The position numbers and the translations under genes are program-made. Shown here in pieces: positions 27,873 through 37,001 of a stretch of DNA of 64,000 nucleotides. Origin of the DNA: Crocinitomicaceae bacterium (lineage in GTDB: Bacteria; Bacteroidota; Bacteroidia; Flavobacteriales_D; Crocinitomicaceae); assembly GCA_021325675.1 (NCBI GenBank), contig JAJTCM010000003.1, positions 496,001 to 560,000 of the forward strand. Reading direction: 5' to 3'. Numbering within the stretch: the first letter of the stretch is position 1; every line of letters begins with the position of its first letter. The notes beneath the pieces were generated by a model, which did not search any database, was not told the origin of the DNA, and worked only from the letters and a program-made list of their open reading frames with translations.

Positions 27873-29501
27873 ATGAAGAAAATACGGATCAATTTCATCG
27901 TTTTACTGGTGAGCATTGCTATGATAGCTTTGCTGATTATCCAGTTATTCCAGACTGCCCAGCTTTACGACAGGAAATCGACCCAATTCAAAAACCACGT
28001 ACAAACGGTGCTTGACCGGATCGCCGTTCACCACGAAAAAGCGGAGGACATCCGCCGCTACCTGCAGGTGATGAACAAGGATTTCAGTGGGCGCTACAAG
28101 GATATCCTGAAAAAAGAATTCCAGAATTTGCTGGCGGCGCAAAAATCCATTTCCATTAAAGACACTTCAATTCTTGAAAACGGGGAAATTAAGAACTACC
28201 TTATTATTCAAGGAAAAGCTTACGATACGATTTCGGGCTTAACAGCCGAACACCGCGTCCTGGCCAGGGACGTGCGCCACCTCCGGGAATTGTTCAACAA
28301 AGAAACCGGCGCAATCCCAAACAGCGATTCGATGTCTGTTTCCATTCAGCTCGATCAGCGCGTGATGCAGCAGATTTTCCGGAAAGCGACTTTTGTCAAC
28401 GAAATGATGGTGGAAGCCTTCCGCAGCAATGTTTACGGCGACCCTTCCAAGCGGATCGATGTGGAATTCCTTGATTCTGTAATTGCACACGAAATTACTT
28501 TAGAAAACCTGCCCAAAGATTACGAATTTGTTGTCGCGGACGAAAAAGGCAAACCAATCAGCTTTGATCCCAAAAAACAGCATATCCCGGTGTATTACCA
28601 GGTTGGGATGGATACCAGCGGCGTATTGAGCACAACGCTTTTCCCGCAGAACATGTTTGATGAAAAGCTGAACCTTTACCTGCGCTTTCCGGCGCAAAAC
28701 AGTTTCGTACTCAAGGAAATGGGTTCCATGCTGATCGTAAACATCGGTTTGGTACTGCTTATTGTTGTCGCTTTTTCTTTTATGTTCAACACGATCCTCA
28801 CACAGAAAAAGCTCAGCGAGATGAAAAACGATTTCATTTCCAACATGACGCATGAGTTCAAAACACCGATTTCTACAATATCACTCGCTTGCGAAGCATT
28901 AAATGACAAGGACATGGTGAAGGCCAGCTTTGAAACTTCCCCTTTCATCAAAATGATCGCCGACGAGAACAAACGCCTGGAAGTATTGGTAGAACGAATT
29001 CTCCAAAGCGCCGTGATCGACCGCGGGGAGCTGAAGCTCAAAACGGAAAAGCTGAACCTGAACGAGATCATCCACCAGATCTGCAACAATGCCCAATTCC
29101 GGATCTCAGGCTCCAAAGGCGAGATCAAAAAACATTTTCCGCTCGAGCCTGTTTATATTAACGCTGACCGGGTCCATACAACAAATATTATCTCAAACCT
29201 GATCGATAACGCTATCAAATACAGCAAAGACGCACCTAAAATCGATGTGACGCTCAGAAGGGAACACAACAAGATCCATATATCGATCCAGGACCAGGGC
29301 GTCGGGATTTCGAAAGAGCATTTGAGCAAAATCTTCGATAAGCTTTACCGCGTCCCGACAGGTAACCTGCATAATGTAAAAGGCTTCGGGCTGGGCTTAA
29401 GCTACGTGAAGGCGATTGTCAATTTAAATAACTGGAATATCCTTGTGAAAAGCAAGCCGAATGAAGGCTCCACTTTCACGCTGGTAATTCCGCAAGCATA
29501 A
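27873..29501 (+). CDS. Sensor histidine kinase
   Basis: 542 aa. Two membrane helices (8-28 and about 286-308) enclose a 255-residue periplasmic sensor region without a recognised domain; no HAMP follows. The kinase core has the H-box FISNMTHEFKTP (H327), N-box NLIDNAIKYS, G1 DQGVGIS, F-box KIFDKLYRV and G2 GFGLGLSYVK. Layout resembles Bacteroides RprX. The response regulator follows after 18 bases, so signal and response are paired. Confidence 0.93.
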   Translation: MKKIRINFIVLLVSIAMIALLIIQLFQTAQLYDRKSTQFKNHVQTVLDRIAVHHEKAEDIRRYLQVMNKDFSGRYKDILKKEFQNLLAAQKSISIKDTSILENGEIKNYLIIQGKAYDTISGLTAEHRVLARDVRHLRELFNKETGAIPNSDSMSVSIQLDQRVMQQIFRKATFVNEMMVEAFRSNVYGDPSKRIDVEFLDSVIAHEITLENLPKDYEFVVADEKGKPISFDPKKQHIPVYYQVGMDTSGVLSTTLFPQNMFDEKLNLYLRFPAQNSFVLKEMGSMLIVNIGLVLLIVVAFSFMFNTILTQKKLSEMKNDFISNMTHEFKTPISTISLACEALNDKDMVKASFETSPFIKMIADENKRLEVLVERILQSAVIDRGELKLKTEKLNLNEIIHQICNNAQFRISGSKGEIKKHFPLEPVYINADRVHTTNIISNLIDNAIKYSKDAPKIDVTLRREHNKIHISIQDQGVGISKEHLSKIFDKLYRVPTGNLHNVKGFGLGLSYVKAIVNLNNWNILVKSKPNEGSTFTLVIPQA

Positions 29502-29519
29502 CTTATTAAAACAAAACTC

Positions 29520-30212
29520 ATGGAAAAAAAACTGAACATTTTACTTGCTGAAGACGACGACAACCTGGGCTTATTGCTCCATTCATTTCTCAAATCCAAA
29601 GGCTTCAACGTAGAGTTACTGCGCAACGGCAAGCTGGCTTTTGAACGTTTCAACCAGGCTGCTTTCGATTTCTGTATCTTTGATGTGATGATGCCCGAGA
29701 TGGACGGTTTTACGCTTGCAAAGGAAATCCGTGAAATTGACAAAAAAGTGCCGATTCTTTTCCTGACAGCCAAATCCATGAAGGAAGACAAGCTGGAAGG
29801 ATTTTCAATCGGCGCGGATGATTATATGACCAAACCTTTTTCCATGGAGGAATTGCTCGCCCGCATCGAAGCCATTATGCGCCGCTCGGAAACGACCCAA
29901 AATGTGGAAGATGACGTTTATATGATCGGCAATATCAAATTTGATTCGCAATCGCGTCTACTCTATACGCAAGGCGAGCCAACCAAGCTGACAACGAAAG
30001 AAAACCAGCTGCTCAAGCTGCTTTGCAAAAACAAAAACGAAATCCTCGACCGCCAGGCTACGCTGCGTGCTATCTGGGGCGACGACAATTATTTCAACGG
30101 CCGGAGCATGGATGTCTACATTGCCAAGCTGCGTAAATTGCTGCGCGAAGACGACCGCATTGAAATCATGAATATCCACGGGAAGGGCTTTCAGCTTTTA
30201 GTGAAGAACTGA
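29520..30212 (+). CDS. OmpR-family response regulator
   Basis: 230 aa. Receiver domain (5-120) with acidic pocket EDDD (11-14), phosphoacceptor D55 (FDVMMPEMDG), T83 and K105 (KPF); then a winged-helix Trans_reg_C domain (about 135-228) with LTTKENQLLKLL, GRSMDVYIAKLRKLL and NIHGKGFQL. Cognate to the kinase upstream; similar to RprY. Targets are not visible in the window. Confidence 0.95.
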   Translation: MEKKLNILLAEDDDNLGLLLHSFLKSKGFNVELLRNGKLAFERFNQAAFDFCIFDVMMPEMDGFTLAKEIREIDKKVPILFLTAKSMKEDKLEGFSIGADDYMTKPFSMEELLARIEAIMRRSETTQNVEDDVYMIGNIKFDSQSRLLYTQGEPTKLTTKENQLLKLLCKNKNEILDRQATLRAIWGDDNYFNGRSMDVYIAKLRKLLREDDRIEIMNIHGKGFQLLVKN

Positions 30213-30218
30213 TTACAG

Positions 30219-30277
30219 AATATTCGAAAATTGAACCGGAAAAATCTTCGAATCTTTGAATTTCAGATCTTCGAATT
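30219..30277. repeat. TTCGAAT word repeat
   Basis: The gap before yebC repeats ATCTTCGAAT, CTTTGAAT and ATCTTCGAATT, with TATTCGAAAATTG at the left. Each word is nearly self-complementary, so several hairpins are possible. Confidence 0.45.
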
Positions 30278-30290
30278 ATAAAAATTTTCC

Positions 30291-30298
30291 TATTTTTG
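30291..30298 (+). promoter_or_regulatory. -7 box of yebC
   Basis: TATTTTTG, 22 bases before the ATG at 30321. Confidence 0.5.
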
Positions 30299-30320
30299 CC
30301 TGCCTTAATTAATACAAACG

Positions 30321-31031
30321 ATGGGAAGAGCATTTGAATACCGCAGAGCAGCCAAAGAAAAACGTTGGGACAAGATGTCCAAGTTGTTTCCGAAATTAGG
30401 AAAAGCCATCACGATGGCCGCTAAAGAAGGAGGAGTTGATCCTACAACCAACGCCAAGCTGCGTACAGCAATTCAGAATGCCAAGGCGGAGAATATGCCG
30501 AAGGACAACATCGAAAACGCAATTAAGCGCGCCAACCAGAAAGACATTGCTTCTTTCACGCAAGTGGATTATGAAGGAAAAGGCCCTCACGGCGTTTTGG
30601 TTTACGTGGAATGTGCAACGGACAACCCGACACGTACGGTAGCCAACGTAAAATCATACTTCAATAAAGCCGGCGGAGCAGTTGTGCCGAACGGTTCCCT
30701 CGAATTCATGTTCAATCGCAAATGCGTTTTTGAATTGGTAAAAACAGATGCTATCGACCCGGAAGAGCTCGAATTAAACCTCATCGATGCCGGCTGCGAA
30801 GAAATCGAAGTGACCGATGACCGCATTTTTGTTTACGGCGATTATACTTCCTTCGGAACGTTGGCGCAAGCCCTGGAAGATCTTCAACTGGAGGTAACAA
30901 AATCCAACCTGCAGCGCATCCCGACTTCCCCTGTGGAGCTTACGGAAGAGCAAATGGCGGATGTTGAGAAGATGCTCGACAAAATTGAGGACGACGACGA
31001 TATCCAGCAGGTGTTTACGAATATCGCGTAA
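30321..31031 (+). CDS. YebC/PmpR family protein
   Basis: 236 aa; family signature [20 protein letters not shown] at the start (MGRxxExRK...), [26 protein letters not shown], and the acidic C-terminus. Family members are annotated as DNA-binding regulators, but TACO1/YebC relatives are also implicated in translation of difficult peptide stretches. Several Bacteroidota carry this form. Own promoter box; isolated from neighbours by repeat DNA on both sides. Confidence 0.93.
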   Translation: MGRAFEYRRAAKEKRWDKMSKLFPKLGKAITMAAKEGGVDPTTNAKLRTAIQNAKAENMPKDNIENAIKRANQKDIASFTQVDYEGKGPHGVLVYVECATDNPTRTVANVKSYFNKAGGAVVPNGSLEFMFNRKCVFELVKTDAIDPEELELNLIDAGCEEIEVTDDRIFVYGDYTSFGTLAQALEDLQLEVTKSNLQRIPTSPVELTEEQMADVEKMLDKIEDDDDIQQVFTNIA

Positions 31032-31044
31032 TTTTCACAATTAA

Positions 31045-31262
31045 GATTTCCCGCTGATTTTGGCGCAGATTTTCGCCGATATGATTGTTTGACACGGTTT
31101 TCATCAAAAACACGCGCCAAAACTTTGATTCGCTTTCCTTTTGTAGGCGGGTTTTCATCCCCACAAATAATATTACATGCCTGCGGTATTTGATTCAAAA
31201 ACACGTACTAACAAAAAATCTCGCCATCCGCGCTATTTATCTGCGCCAACCGGGAAACAATC
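31045..31262. repeat. Inverted repeat with GGCGCAGAT ends
   Basis: The 243-base gap between yebC and convergent ispD has a left end GATTTCCCGCTGATTTTGGC followed by GCAGATTTTCGCCG, and a right end whose complement reads GATTGTTTCCCGGTTGGCGC then AGAT. Inside, TCAAAAACACG occurs twice as a direct repeat. No gene seen. Confidence 0.6.
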
Positions 31263-31274
31263 GCTAGCAAACCT

Positions 31275-31964
31275 TCACTCGTAAAACGACTTATTCTCCT
31301 CGTAGATTAAACGGATCAGCTTCAAATCAAAAGGTGTGGTGATTTTCACATTAAACTCCTCCCCTTCCAGCAGCCTGATTTCGTAGCCCGCTTCTTCGGC
31401 CAGGGACGCATCGTCTGTGATCCCTTCGTGATATGGCAACTCGTATGATTTTTGGAGCACCTCCCGGCGAAAAACCTGCGGTGTTTGTACAATAAAATAG
31501 TTTTTGCGGTTCAACGCCCGGGTTTCGAGCTTTTCCACAAAGCGGACGGACTCTTTCACCGGGACAACCGGCAGCGCTGTTCCTGATTCTTCCGCCAGTT
31601 GAAAGGCTTCGAAGATCAGCTTGCGGCTAACCAGCGGACGAACGCCATCGTGTACGGCCACCAGCTCGCCCGTGACCAGTTTCAGGGCATTCCTGATTGA
31701 GTGAAAACGTTCTTTTCCCCCGTCAACGAGTGTATGTGGGATTTTAAAGCTGATTTTCCTGCATAAGCCTTCCCAGTAAGTGCGCCAGGTATCCGGCAAA
31801 GTAACAAGGATTTGAATTTCGGGGTCCACCCGGTGAAAACGCTCAATACTATGGGCCAAAACAGGAAGATCATCCAGCAGCAGGAACTGTTTGGGCAAAT
31901 CGCTCCCCATTCGTTTTCCGATCCCTCCGGCAGTAATAATTACAGTTTTTGTCGCCATACGCAT
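31275..31964 (-). CDS. ispD: 2-C-methyl-D-erythritol 4-phosphate cytidylyltransferase
   Basis: Third step of the MEP isoprenoid pathway, CTP + MEP to CDP-ME. 229 aa from ATG 31964; ATG 31958 is equally possible. Motifs: ITAGGIGKRMGSDLPKQFLLL (nucleotide-binding loop), VDGGKERFHSIRNAL, VAVHDGVRPLVS, QTPQVFRREVL and TDDASLAEEAG. The gene directly follows the terminator of the small DUF6341-like gene on the same strand, so it needs its own promoter, not clearly seen. Confidence 0.95.
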   Translation of the reverse strand: MRMATKTVIITAGGIGKRMGSDLPKQFLLLDDLPVLAHSIERFHRVDPEIQILVTLPDTWRTYWEGLCRKISFKIPHTLVDGGKERFHSIRNALKLVTGELVAVHDGVRPLVSRKLIFEAFQLAEESGTALPVVPVKESVRFVEKLETRALNRKNYFIVQTPQVFRREVLQKSYELPYHEGITDDASLAEEAGYEIRLLEGEEFNVKITTPFDLKLIRLIYEENKSFYE

Positions 31965-31966
31965 AA

Positions 31967-31992
31967 ACAAAAAAAGGCTGCACGAGCAACCT
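31967..31992 (-). terminator. Intrinsic terminator of the DUF6341-like gene
   Basis: Minus strand AGGTTGC, loop TCGT, GCAGCCT (one G-T pair) followed by seven T. It lies 26 bases after the stop at 32018. Confidence 0.8.
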
Positions 31993-32017
31993 AAATTTTT
32001 ATATCAAATAACACGGA

Positions 32018-32206
32018 TTACTTAAGCTGGTTCGGGTTATTGGCTGCTTTATCGTTGAATTTTTTCTGTGTATACATCCAGAAAGCGAAGCCAACAAAGC
32101 CCAATGCTAATAACAAATAGTTGAACTTGTTTCCAACCCAGTCAAAAAACTGGTAAGTCCACTGTAAAAAATCATTGATTGCATAAAAAACGTCTGTTGA
32201 GCTCAT
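32018..32206 (-). CDS. Small membrane protein, DUF6341-like
   Basis: 62 aa from MSSTDVFYAIND; the longer ORF-track start adds an unlikely N-terminus. One membrane helix (YLLLALGFVGFAFWMY, about 33-49) followed by a short basic/polar tail QKKFNDKAANNPNQLK. Size, topology and divergent position next to a DUF6427-like gene match the small DUF6341 proteins of Flavobacteriia. Function unknown. Own terminator downstream. Confidence 0.7.
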   Translation of the reverse strand: MSSTDVFYAINDFLQWTYQFFDWVGNKFNYLLLALGFVGFAFWMYTQKKFNDKAANNPNQLK

Positions 32207-32327
32207 AATGTATCTAATTAATGAGGCAAAGAAACACATTTTTTTTGAAATAAAATGGATTCACCAAAAAATTTTTCAGGCTTAAAAATCAACTTTAAAC
32301 TGTTTAAAAATTGTAACTTCGCAGCCT

Positions 32328-33287
32328 ATGATCCGGATTTTTTTAGGAAACCAGGCTTATGTGCTTTTTTTGATGCCGCTTTTTGTGGTTGCTTACCTGT
32401 TCCTGAACCTTCACAGCTCTTATTTTGAGATCACGGAAGACATTGACCTGGGCTTCTGGGGATCGCTCTCTATTTCAAAATGGGTAGGCAATTTTGTGCC
32501 CTGGATCAGTGGTGTTTTTGTTTTAATCAACGCGTATTACATCAATTATTTCTTTAACTCCAACGGTTTTTACGACCGGAACAGCTACATCATTTCTTTG
32601 CTGTACATCATTTTGCTCAGCTACTACCGTTCTTTCTACTTCATGGACGGACTGCTGATTTCGCACACCTTTATATTAGCGGGATTTATGCAGCTTTATA
32701 AAATGGAGTATAATAACGACGGCCGTAAATACGCTTTTAATTCCGGGTTTTTCTTCGGTATCGCGGCTACTTTCCACCCCCCGCTGGCGCTGCTTCTGCC
32801 TTTCCTCTGGCTGATGATCACACGGATCCGTCCTTTCATTTTCCGCGAAACACTCCTGATTTCCATCGGTTTGCTCGTTCCGCTTATTTATGCTTTTTGT
32901 TCCAACCTGATCTTCAAGCATAAAATCAGCTTTAACTTTATTGAATCCACCCGGAGCTACACCCAAAAGGAGCTGATTTTCCTTTTTTCGCTCATCCTGT
33001 TTGTGTTCCTGGTGCTCACCAGCTTCTTCGGCATCCGGAACAAAGCGCTCAAAAGCTCGATCCGTTTCCGGAAAAACACCAACATCCTTTATTTGTTTCT
33101 TTTGTTTGGTTTATGTCTCGGTACGATCGATTGGTTTTTTTTTCAACAATACGAGTGGTTTTGTTTTGTTGTAATCCCGATTGCGCTTTTTCTCCCGTTC
33201 TCCTACCTGAATGTGCGTTTTAAATTTATTTCGAACGTTCTCTTTTATATTACTTTCCTTTTTTCTGTTATTAAGTTTTTCCTCTGA
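32328..33287 (+). CDS. Polytopic membrane protein, DUF6427-like
   Basis: 319 aa with about eight hydrophobic helices; opens MIRIFLGNQAYVLFLMPLFVV and contains SGFFFGIAATFHPPLALLLPFLW. It fits the DUF6427 family that in flavobacteria lies next to a DUF6341 gene and near purD, as here (purQ-purD begin 66 bases downstream). Function unknown. The conserved neighbourhood suggests a shared envelope role with the 62-aa protein. Confidence 0.72.
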   Translation: MIRIFLGNQAYVLFLMPLFVVAYLFLNLHSSYFEITEDIDLGFWGSLSISKWVGNFVPWISGVFVLINAYYINYFFNSNGFYDRNSYIISLLYIILLSYYRSFYFMDGLLISHTFILAGFMQLYKMEYNNDGRKYAFNSGFFFGIAATFHPPLALLLPFLWLMITRIRPFIFRETLLISIGLLVPLIYAFCSNLIFKHKISFNFIESTRSYTQKELIFLFSLILFVFLVLTSFFGIRNKALKSSIRFRKNTNILYLFLLFGLCLGTIDWFFFQQYEWFCFVVIPIALFLPFSYLNVRFKFISNVLFYITFLFSVIKFFL

Positions 33288-33314
33288 AGCGAGAAAAAAG
33301 CGCTTTTTTATGCT

Positions 33315-33322
33315 TATTTTTG
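33315..33322 (+). promoter_or_regulatory. -7 box of purQ-purD
   Basis: TATTTTTG, 30 bases before the purQ ATG. Just upstream is AAAAAAGCGCTTTTTT, a 16-base perfect palindrome (about 33293-33308) that could be an operator or part of a terminator for the DUF6427-like gene. Confidence 0.55.
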
Positions 33323-33352
33323 TGGGCTTAAACTTAAAAAGCAAAAATACAC

Positions 33353-34039
33353 ATGAAATTCGGAGTTGTAAGCTTCCCGGGATCAAATTGCGACGAGGAC
33401 ATGGTTTATGTCCTGGAAGAAAAATTAGGTCAAAAAGTTGAAAAATTATGGCACAAGGATACCGACCTGAAAGGAGCGGATTTTATTGTTTTGCCGGGTG
33501 GGTTTTCCTACGGGGATTACCTGCGCTCCGGGGCGATTGCCAAGCTGTCACCGATCATGGGCGAAGTCATCAAACACGCTAATAAAGGCGGCTACGTGAT
33601 GGGGATTTGCAACGGTTTCCAGATTCTCACCGAGTCCGGGCTGCTGGAAGGCGCTTTGCTTCACAACAACAATCAAAAATTTATCTGCAGGAATGTTTAC
33701 CTGAAGCCGGGCAGCCAGAATACGCCGATTACTTCAGGACTTAAAGCAGATAAAGCTTATAAAATTCCGATTGCCCACGGCGAAGGACGTTTTTATGCCC
33801 CTGAGGAAACGATGGATTCCATTCTCCAGAATGACCAGGTTTTGTTCCGTTACGCTTCCGAAGAAGGAATTGTTTCCGACGAATTTAACCCGAACGGATC
33901 GCTTAACAACATTGCCGGGATCTGCAACAAAGGAAAAAATGTATTCGGCATGATGCCACACCCGGAGCGCGCTGCCGATTCCGAGCTAAACAATGAAGAT
34001 GGAAAGCTGATGTTCGAATCACTCCTGAAATTCTGTTAA
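33353..34039 (+). CDS. purQ: Phosphoribosylformylglycinamidine synthase subunit PurQ
   Basis: Class I glutamine amidotransferase that feeds ammonia to PurL. 228 aa: VVSFPGSNCDEDM, VLPGGFSYGDYLRSGAIA, nucleophile C86 in GICNGFQ, IPIAHGEGRF and the catalytic His/Glu in MMPHPERA. One base separates its stop from the purD ATG. PurL is encoded at 9-11 kb on the opposite strand, and purS was not found, so the complex is assembled from scattered genes. Confidence 0.96.
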   Translation: MKFGVVSFPGSNCDEDMVYVLEEKLGQKVEKLWHKDTDLKGADFIVLPGGFSYGDYLRSGAIAKLSPIMGEVIKHANKGGYVMGICNGFQILTESGLLEGALLHNNNQKFICRNVYLKPGSQNTPITSGLKADKAYKIPIAHGEGRFYAPEETMDSILQNDQVLFRYASEEGIVSDEFNPNGSLNNIAGICNKGKNVFGMMPHPERAADSELNNEDGKLMFESLLKFC

Positions 34040-34040
34040 T

Positions 34041-35318
34041 ATGAGAGTATTATTACTTGGCTCAGGGGGACGGGAGCACGCTTTAGCCTGGAAAATCAGT
34101 CAAAGCTCCCAATTAGACAAATTATACATCGCACCGGGAAATGCCGGTACGAAAGAGCACGGAACCAACGTAAACCTCAACATCACGGACTTTCCGGCGA
34201 TGAAGGAGTTTGTGCTCGAACACAAGATCAACATGGTCGTTGTTGGCCCTGAAGATCCGCTTGTGGAAGGAATCTATGACTTTTTCGTGAACGACAGCGA
34301 GCTGGCAAACGTTCCGGTGATCGGTCCGTCGAAGGCTGCCGCCCAGCTCGAGGGAAGCAAGGATTTCGCCAAGCAGTTCATGATGCGCCACAATATCCCA
34401 ACGGCAAAATACGCTACTTTCACCAAAAATACGCTCAAGGAAGGATACGATTTCCTCGACAGCATGAAAGCGCCGTACGTGCTTAAAGCCGACGGATTGG
34501 CTGCCGGAAAGGGTGTCCTGATCATCGACGATGTGAAAGAAGCCAAAAAAGAGCTGAAATCCATGCTCTCCGACGGAAAATTTGGCAAAGCAGGAAAACA
34601 GGTCGTTATTGAGCAATTCCTCAAAGGCATTGAGCTGAGCATGTTCGTCATCACGGACGGGGATTCATATAAAATCTTACCTGAAGCCAAAGATTACAAA
34701 CGGATTGGCGAAGGCGATACCGGCCTGAACACCGGAGGAATGGGCGCCGTTTCCCCGGTTCCATTTGCGGACAATACGTTTAAAGACAAAATCGAAAACC
34801 AGATCATTATCCCAACTGTCAAAGGTCTCAAGGCCGAAGGATTGGTTTACAAAGGTTTTATTTTCTTTGGTCTCATCCAGGTGAAAGGCGAGCCTTACGT
34901 AATTGAATACAATTGCCGTATGGGCGATCCGGAAACCGAAGTGGTAATTCCGCGCCTCAAATCAGATATTTTAGACCTTTTTGAAGGGGTTGCCAGCAAT
35001 ACGCTTTCCGAGCGCGACATCCAGTTTGACGACCGCAGCGCGGCCACGATCATGATGGTTTCAGGCGGCTACCCGGAAGAATACCAGAAAGGAAAAGTCA
35101 TTTACGGGCTCAACGCCATCAACGGGAGCCTTGTTTTTCATGCAGGAACCCTTGCTGACGGGCCAACGGTGCTTTCTGCCGGCGGACGGGTGCTGGCCGT
35201 AACTTCCCTTGGAAAAACGCTTGACCTGGCACTGGAAAAATCATACGGGAATATTCAGAATATTGAGTTTGAGAATGCTTTTTACAGAAAAGATATTGGA
35301 AAAGATGTCCTCGTTTGA
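34041..35318 (+). CDS. purD: Phosphoribosylamine--glycine ligase
   Basis: GAR synthetase, second step of purine synthesis. 425 aa, ATP-grasp fold: LLLGSGGREHALAWK at the N-terminus, GPEDPLVEGI, KADGLAAGKGV, NTGGMGAVSP and NCRMGDPETEVV. Transcribed with purQ (1-base gap). Nothing atypical. Confidence 0.97.
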   Translation: MRVLLLGSGGREHALAWKISQSSQLDKLYIAPGNAGTKEHGTNVNLNITDFPAMKEFVLEHKINMVVVGPEDPLVEGIYDFFVNDSELANVPVIGPSKAAAQLEGSKDFAKQFMMRHNIPTAKYATFTKNTLKEGYDFLDSMKAPYVLKADGLAAGKGVLIIDDVKEAKKELKSMLSDGKFGKAGKQVVIEQFLKGIELSMFVITDGDSYKILPEAKDYKRIGEGDTGLNTGGMGAVSPVPFADNTFKDKIENQIIIPTVKGLKAEGLVYKGFIFFGLIQVKGEPYVIEYNCRMGDPETEVVIPRLKSDILDLFEGVASNTLSERDIQFDDRSAATIMMVSGGYPEEYQKGKVIYGLNAINGSLVFHAGTLADGPTVLSAGGRVLAVTSLGKTLDLALEKSYGNIQNIEFENAFYRKDIGKDVLV

Positions 35319-35352
35319 TTTTTTTTGGTATCTTTAACTTGTTAATCATCCA

Positions 35353-36609
35353 ATGGACCCTACCCAGCTTATCATCATTTCTTGCCTGATTTTTACCGCC
35401 TTCAGCTCGGGTATTGAGATTTCTTTTATTACTTCCAACCGTCTCAAAATCGAGCTGGACAGGAACAAAGGTTCCCTCAACGGCCGTATTTCTGCTTATT
35501 TCTATAAAAACGAAGGGCATTTCATTGCTACACTGCTTTTGGGCAACAACATTTCCCTGGTAATTTTCGGGATTTATTTTGCCCAGATGTTAAACCCCGT
35601 TATTGAAAACTGGGGCGTAGCGAATGATTTCCTCGTACTTTTTATCCAAACGATTTTATCAACTATTCTCGTCCTCACCTTAGGTGAATTTTTGCCAAAG
35701 GCTGTCTTCCAGCTCAACCCGAACGGCTTCCTGAAAACCTTTGCCATCCCGATGTGGCTCGTTTACTGGATTTTATATATCCCGACAAGTGTCATCATGT
35801 TCATCAGTACACAATTGCTCAAGCTTTTCAAAGTCGAGATGAAAAACAGTGAAAAAGTGTTTTCGAAGGTCGATCTTGAGCATTATGTGCAGGATCTCAA
35901 CAAGCGGATCAAGGAAGAGGAAGATTTTGGGAATGAGATGCAGATCCTGCAAAACGCGCTTGATTTCTCCAAAATCAAAGCCCGCGACTGTATGGTGCCC
36001 CGCCCGGAACTGATTGCTATAAGTGTAGATATGGAAGTCCAGGAGCTGCATGGCCTTTTTGTTAAAACCGGTATTTCCAAAATCCTCATTTACCGCGACA
36101 ATATTGACAACGTGATCGGTTACGTCCACTCTTTTGACATGTTCCGCAAGCCAACTGCAATTAACCAGGTGCTGCGCTCCATTTCTTTTGTTCCAGCTGC
36201 TATTCCCGCCAAGGAGCTCCTGGAAATTTTCACCCAGCGTAAATCCAATATCGCCATTGTAGTGGACGAATACGGTGGAACGGCCGGCGTAATCACCATC
36301 GAAGACATTATCGAGGAAATTTTCGGCGATATTGAAGATGAACATGATGTGGAAGATTGGCTTGAAGAGAAAATCAGTGAAACGGAATACCGCTTTTCAG
36401 GCCGCGTCGAGATCGATTACCTGAACGAAACCTATCACCTTAATTTTGACGAATCCGAAGAATACGAAACCCTCGGAGGGCTCATCATCCATCAGCTTGA
36501 AACTTTCCCTGAAGCCGGAACGGAAGTCGATTTAGGACATTACAAGCTTTTCATCGAGGAAGTCTCCGATCGCCGGATTGAAGTCGTGAAGCTGATGATT
36601 GAAGAATGA
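35353..36609 (+). CDS. CNNM/CorC (HlyC) family transporter-like protein
   Basis: 418 aa: DUF21 membrane domain (about 1-180, four hydrophobic segments, FSSGIEISFITSNRLKIELDR), a CBS pair (about 200-325, RDCMVPRPELIAI ... IVVDEYGGTAGVITIEDIIEEIFGDI) and the C-terminal CorC_HlyC domain (about 340-418, RVEIDYLNETYHL). Family members act in Mg/Co efflux; in Flavobacterium the gliding protein GldE belongs here, but gldD is absent nearby, so the general name is safer. Confidence 0.9.
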   Translation: MDPTQLIIISCLIFTAFSSGIEISFITSNRLKIELDRNKGSLNGRISAYFYKNEGHFIATLLLGNNISLVIFGIYFAQMLNPVIENWGVANDFLVLFIQTILSTILVLTLGEFLPKAVFQLNPNGFLKTFAIPMWLVYWILYIPTSVIMFISTQLLKLFKVEMKNSEKVFSKVDLEHYVQDLNKRIKEEEDFGNEMQILQNALDFSKIKARDCMVPRPELIAISVDMEVQELHGLFVKTGISKILIYRDNIDNVIGYVHSFDMFRKPTAINQVLRSISFVPAAIPAKELLEIFTQRKSNIAIVVDEYGGTAGVITIEDIIEEIFGDIEDEHDVEDWLEEKISETEYRFSGRVEIDYLNETYHLNFDESEEYETLGGLIIHQLETFPEAGTEVDLGHYKLFIEEVSDRRIEVVKLMIEE

Positions 36610-36617
36610 TTAAAAAA

Positions 36618-36752
36618 GCCACGAATACACGATTGTGCGTGTGTTGGACATCCATTCAAAACCATTTCACAAATTAAATAATTCACAACGTGAATTATAT
36701 TAGTGCAATTTTATCTTAATCCCGATATTAATTAAATTCGTGCATTCGTGGC
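36618..36752. mobile_element. MITE-like element, GCCACGAAT ends, copy A
   Basis: 135 bases with terminal inverted repeats: left GCCACGAATACACGATTG, right complement GCCACGAATGCACGAATT. The core (TTTCACAAAT ... GTGAATTATATTAGTG) matches the complement of copy B at 47576-47708, so the two are the same element in opposite orientations. Noncoding. No clear target duplication. Confidence 0.7.
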
Positions 36753-36856
36753 AACTGTCCTCAGCCCATCTAATACACTATCCTTTTATACGTTAGGCTC
36801 GGATACAGAGAATTTTTAATTAAACAAATTATTTCTTACAGATATGATTAGAGAAA

Positions 36857-36889
36857 TCATAGTATCCAAGGATAATTTCATAGTATCCA
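36857..36889. promoter_or_regulatory. Direct repeat TCATAGTATCCA, 21 bases apart
   Basis: Two exact 12-base copies start at 36857 and 36878, two helical turns apart, about 100 bases upstream of the promoter for the gene at 37002. Suggestive of a dimeric regulator or of half sites; unproven. The rest of the 36753-36960 gap is AT-rich with no gene. Confidence 0.4.
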
Positions 36890-36965
36890 TAAGGGTAATT
36901 TGTGGCTTCCCGAAATCAAACACCTTGTTTTATCATTTTTTATGATATGCGTGCAGAGCTTTTTT

Positions 36966-36997
36966 TTTGCATACTTCTCTCGAATTCATTATATTTG
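36966..36997 (+). promoter_or_regulatory. Promoter TTTG-N20-TATATTTG
   Basis: A complete Bacteroidota promoter: TTTG 36966-36969, spacer 20, TATATTTG 36990-36997. It lies inside the ORF-track version of the next gene and ends 4 bases before its GTG start. Confidence 0.7.
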
Positions 36998-37001
36998 CGG
37001 G

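Noticed and set aside
36618-36752. Rho-independent terminator of the CNNM gene
   Set aside because: The arms are 100 bases apart and there is a second inverted copy 11 kb away, so a repeat element fits better.
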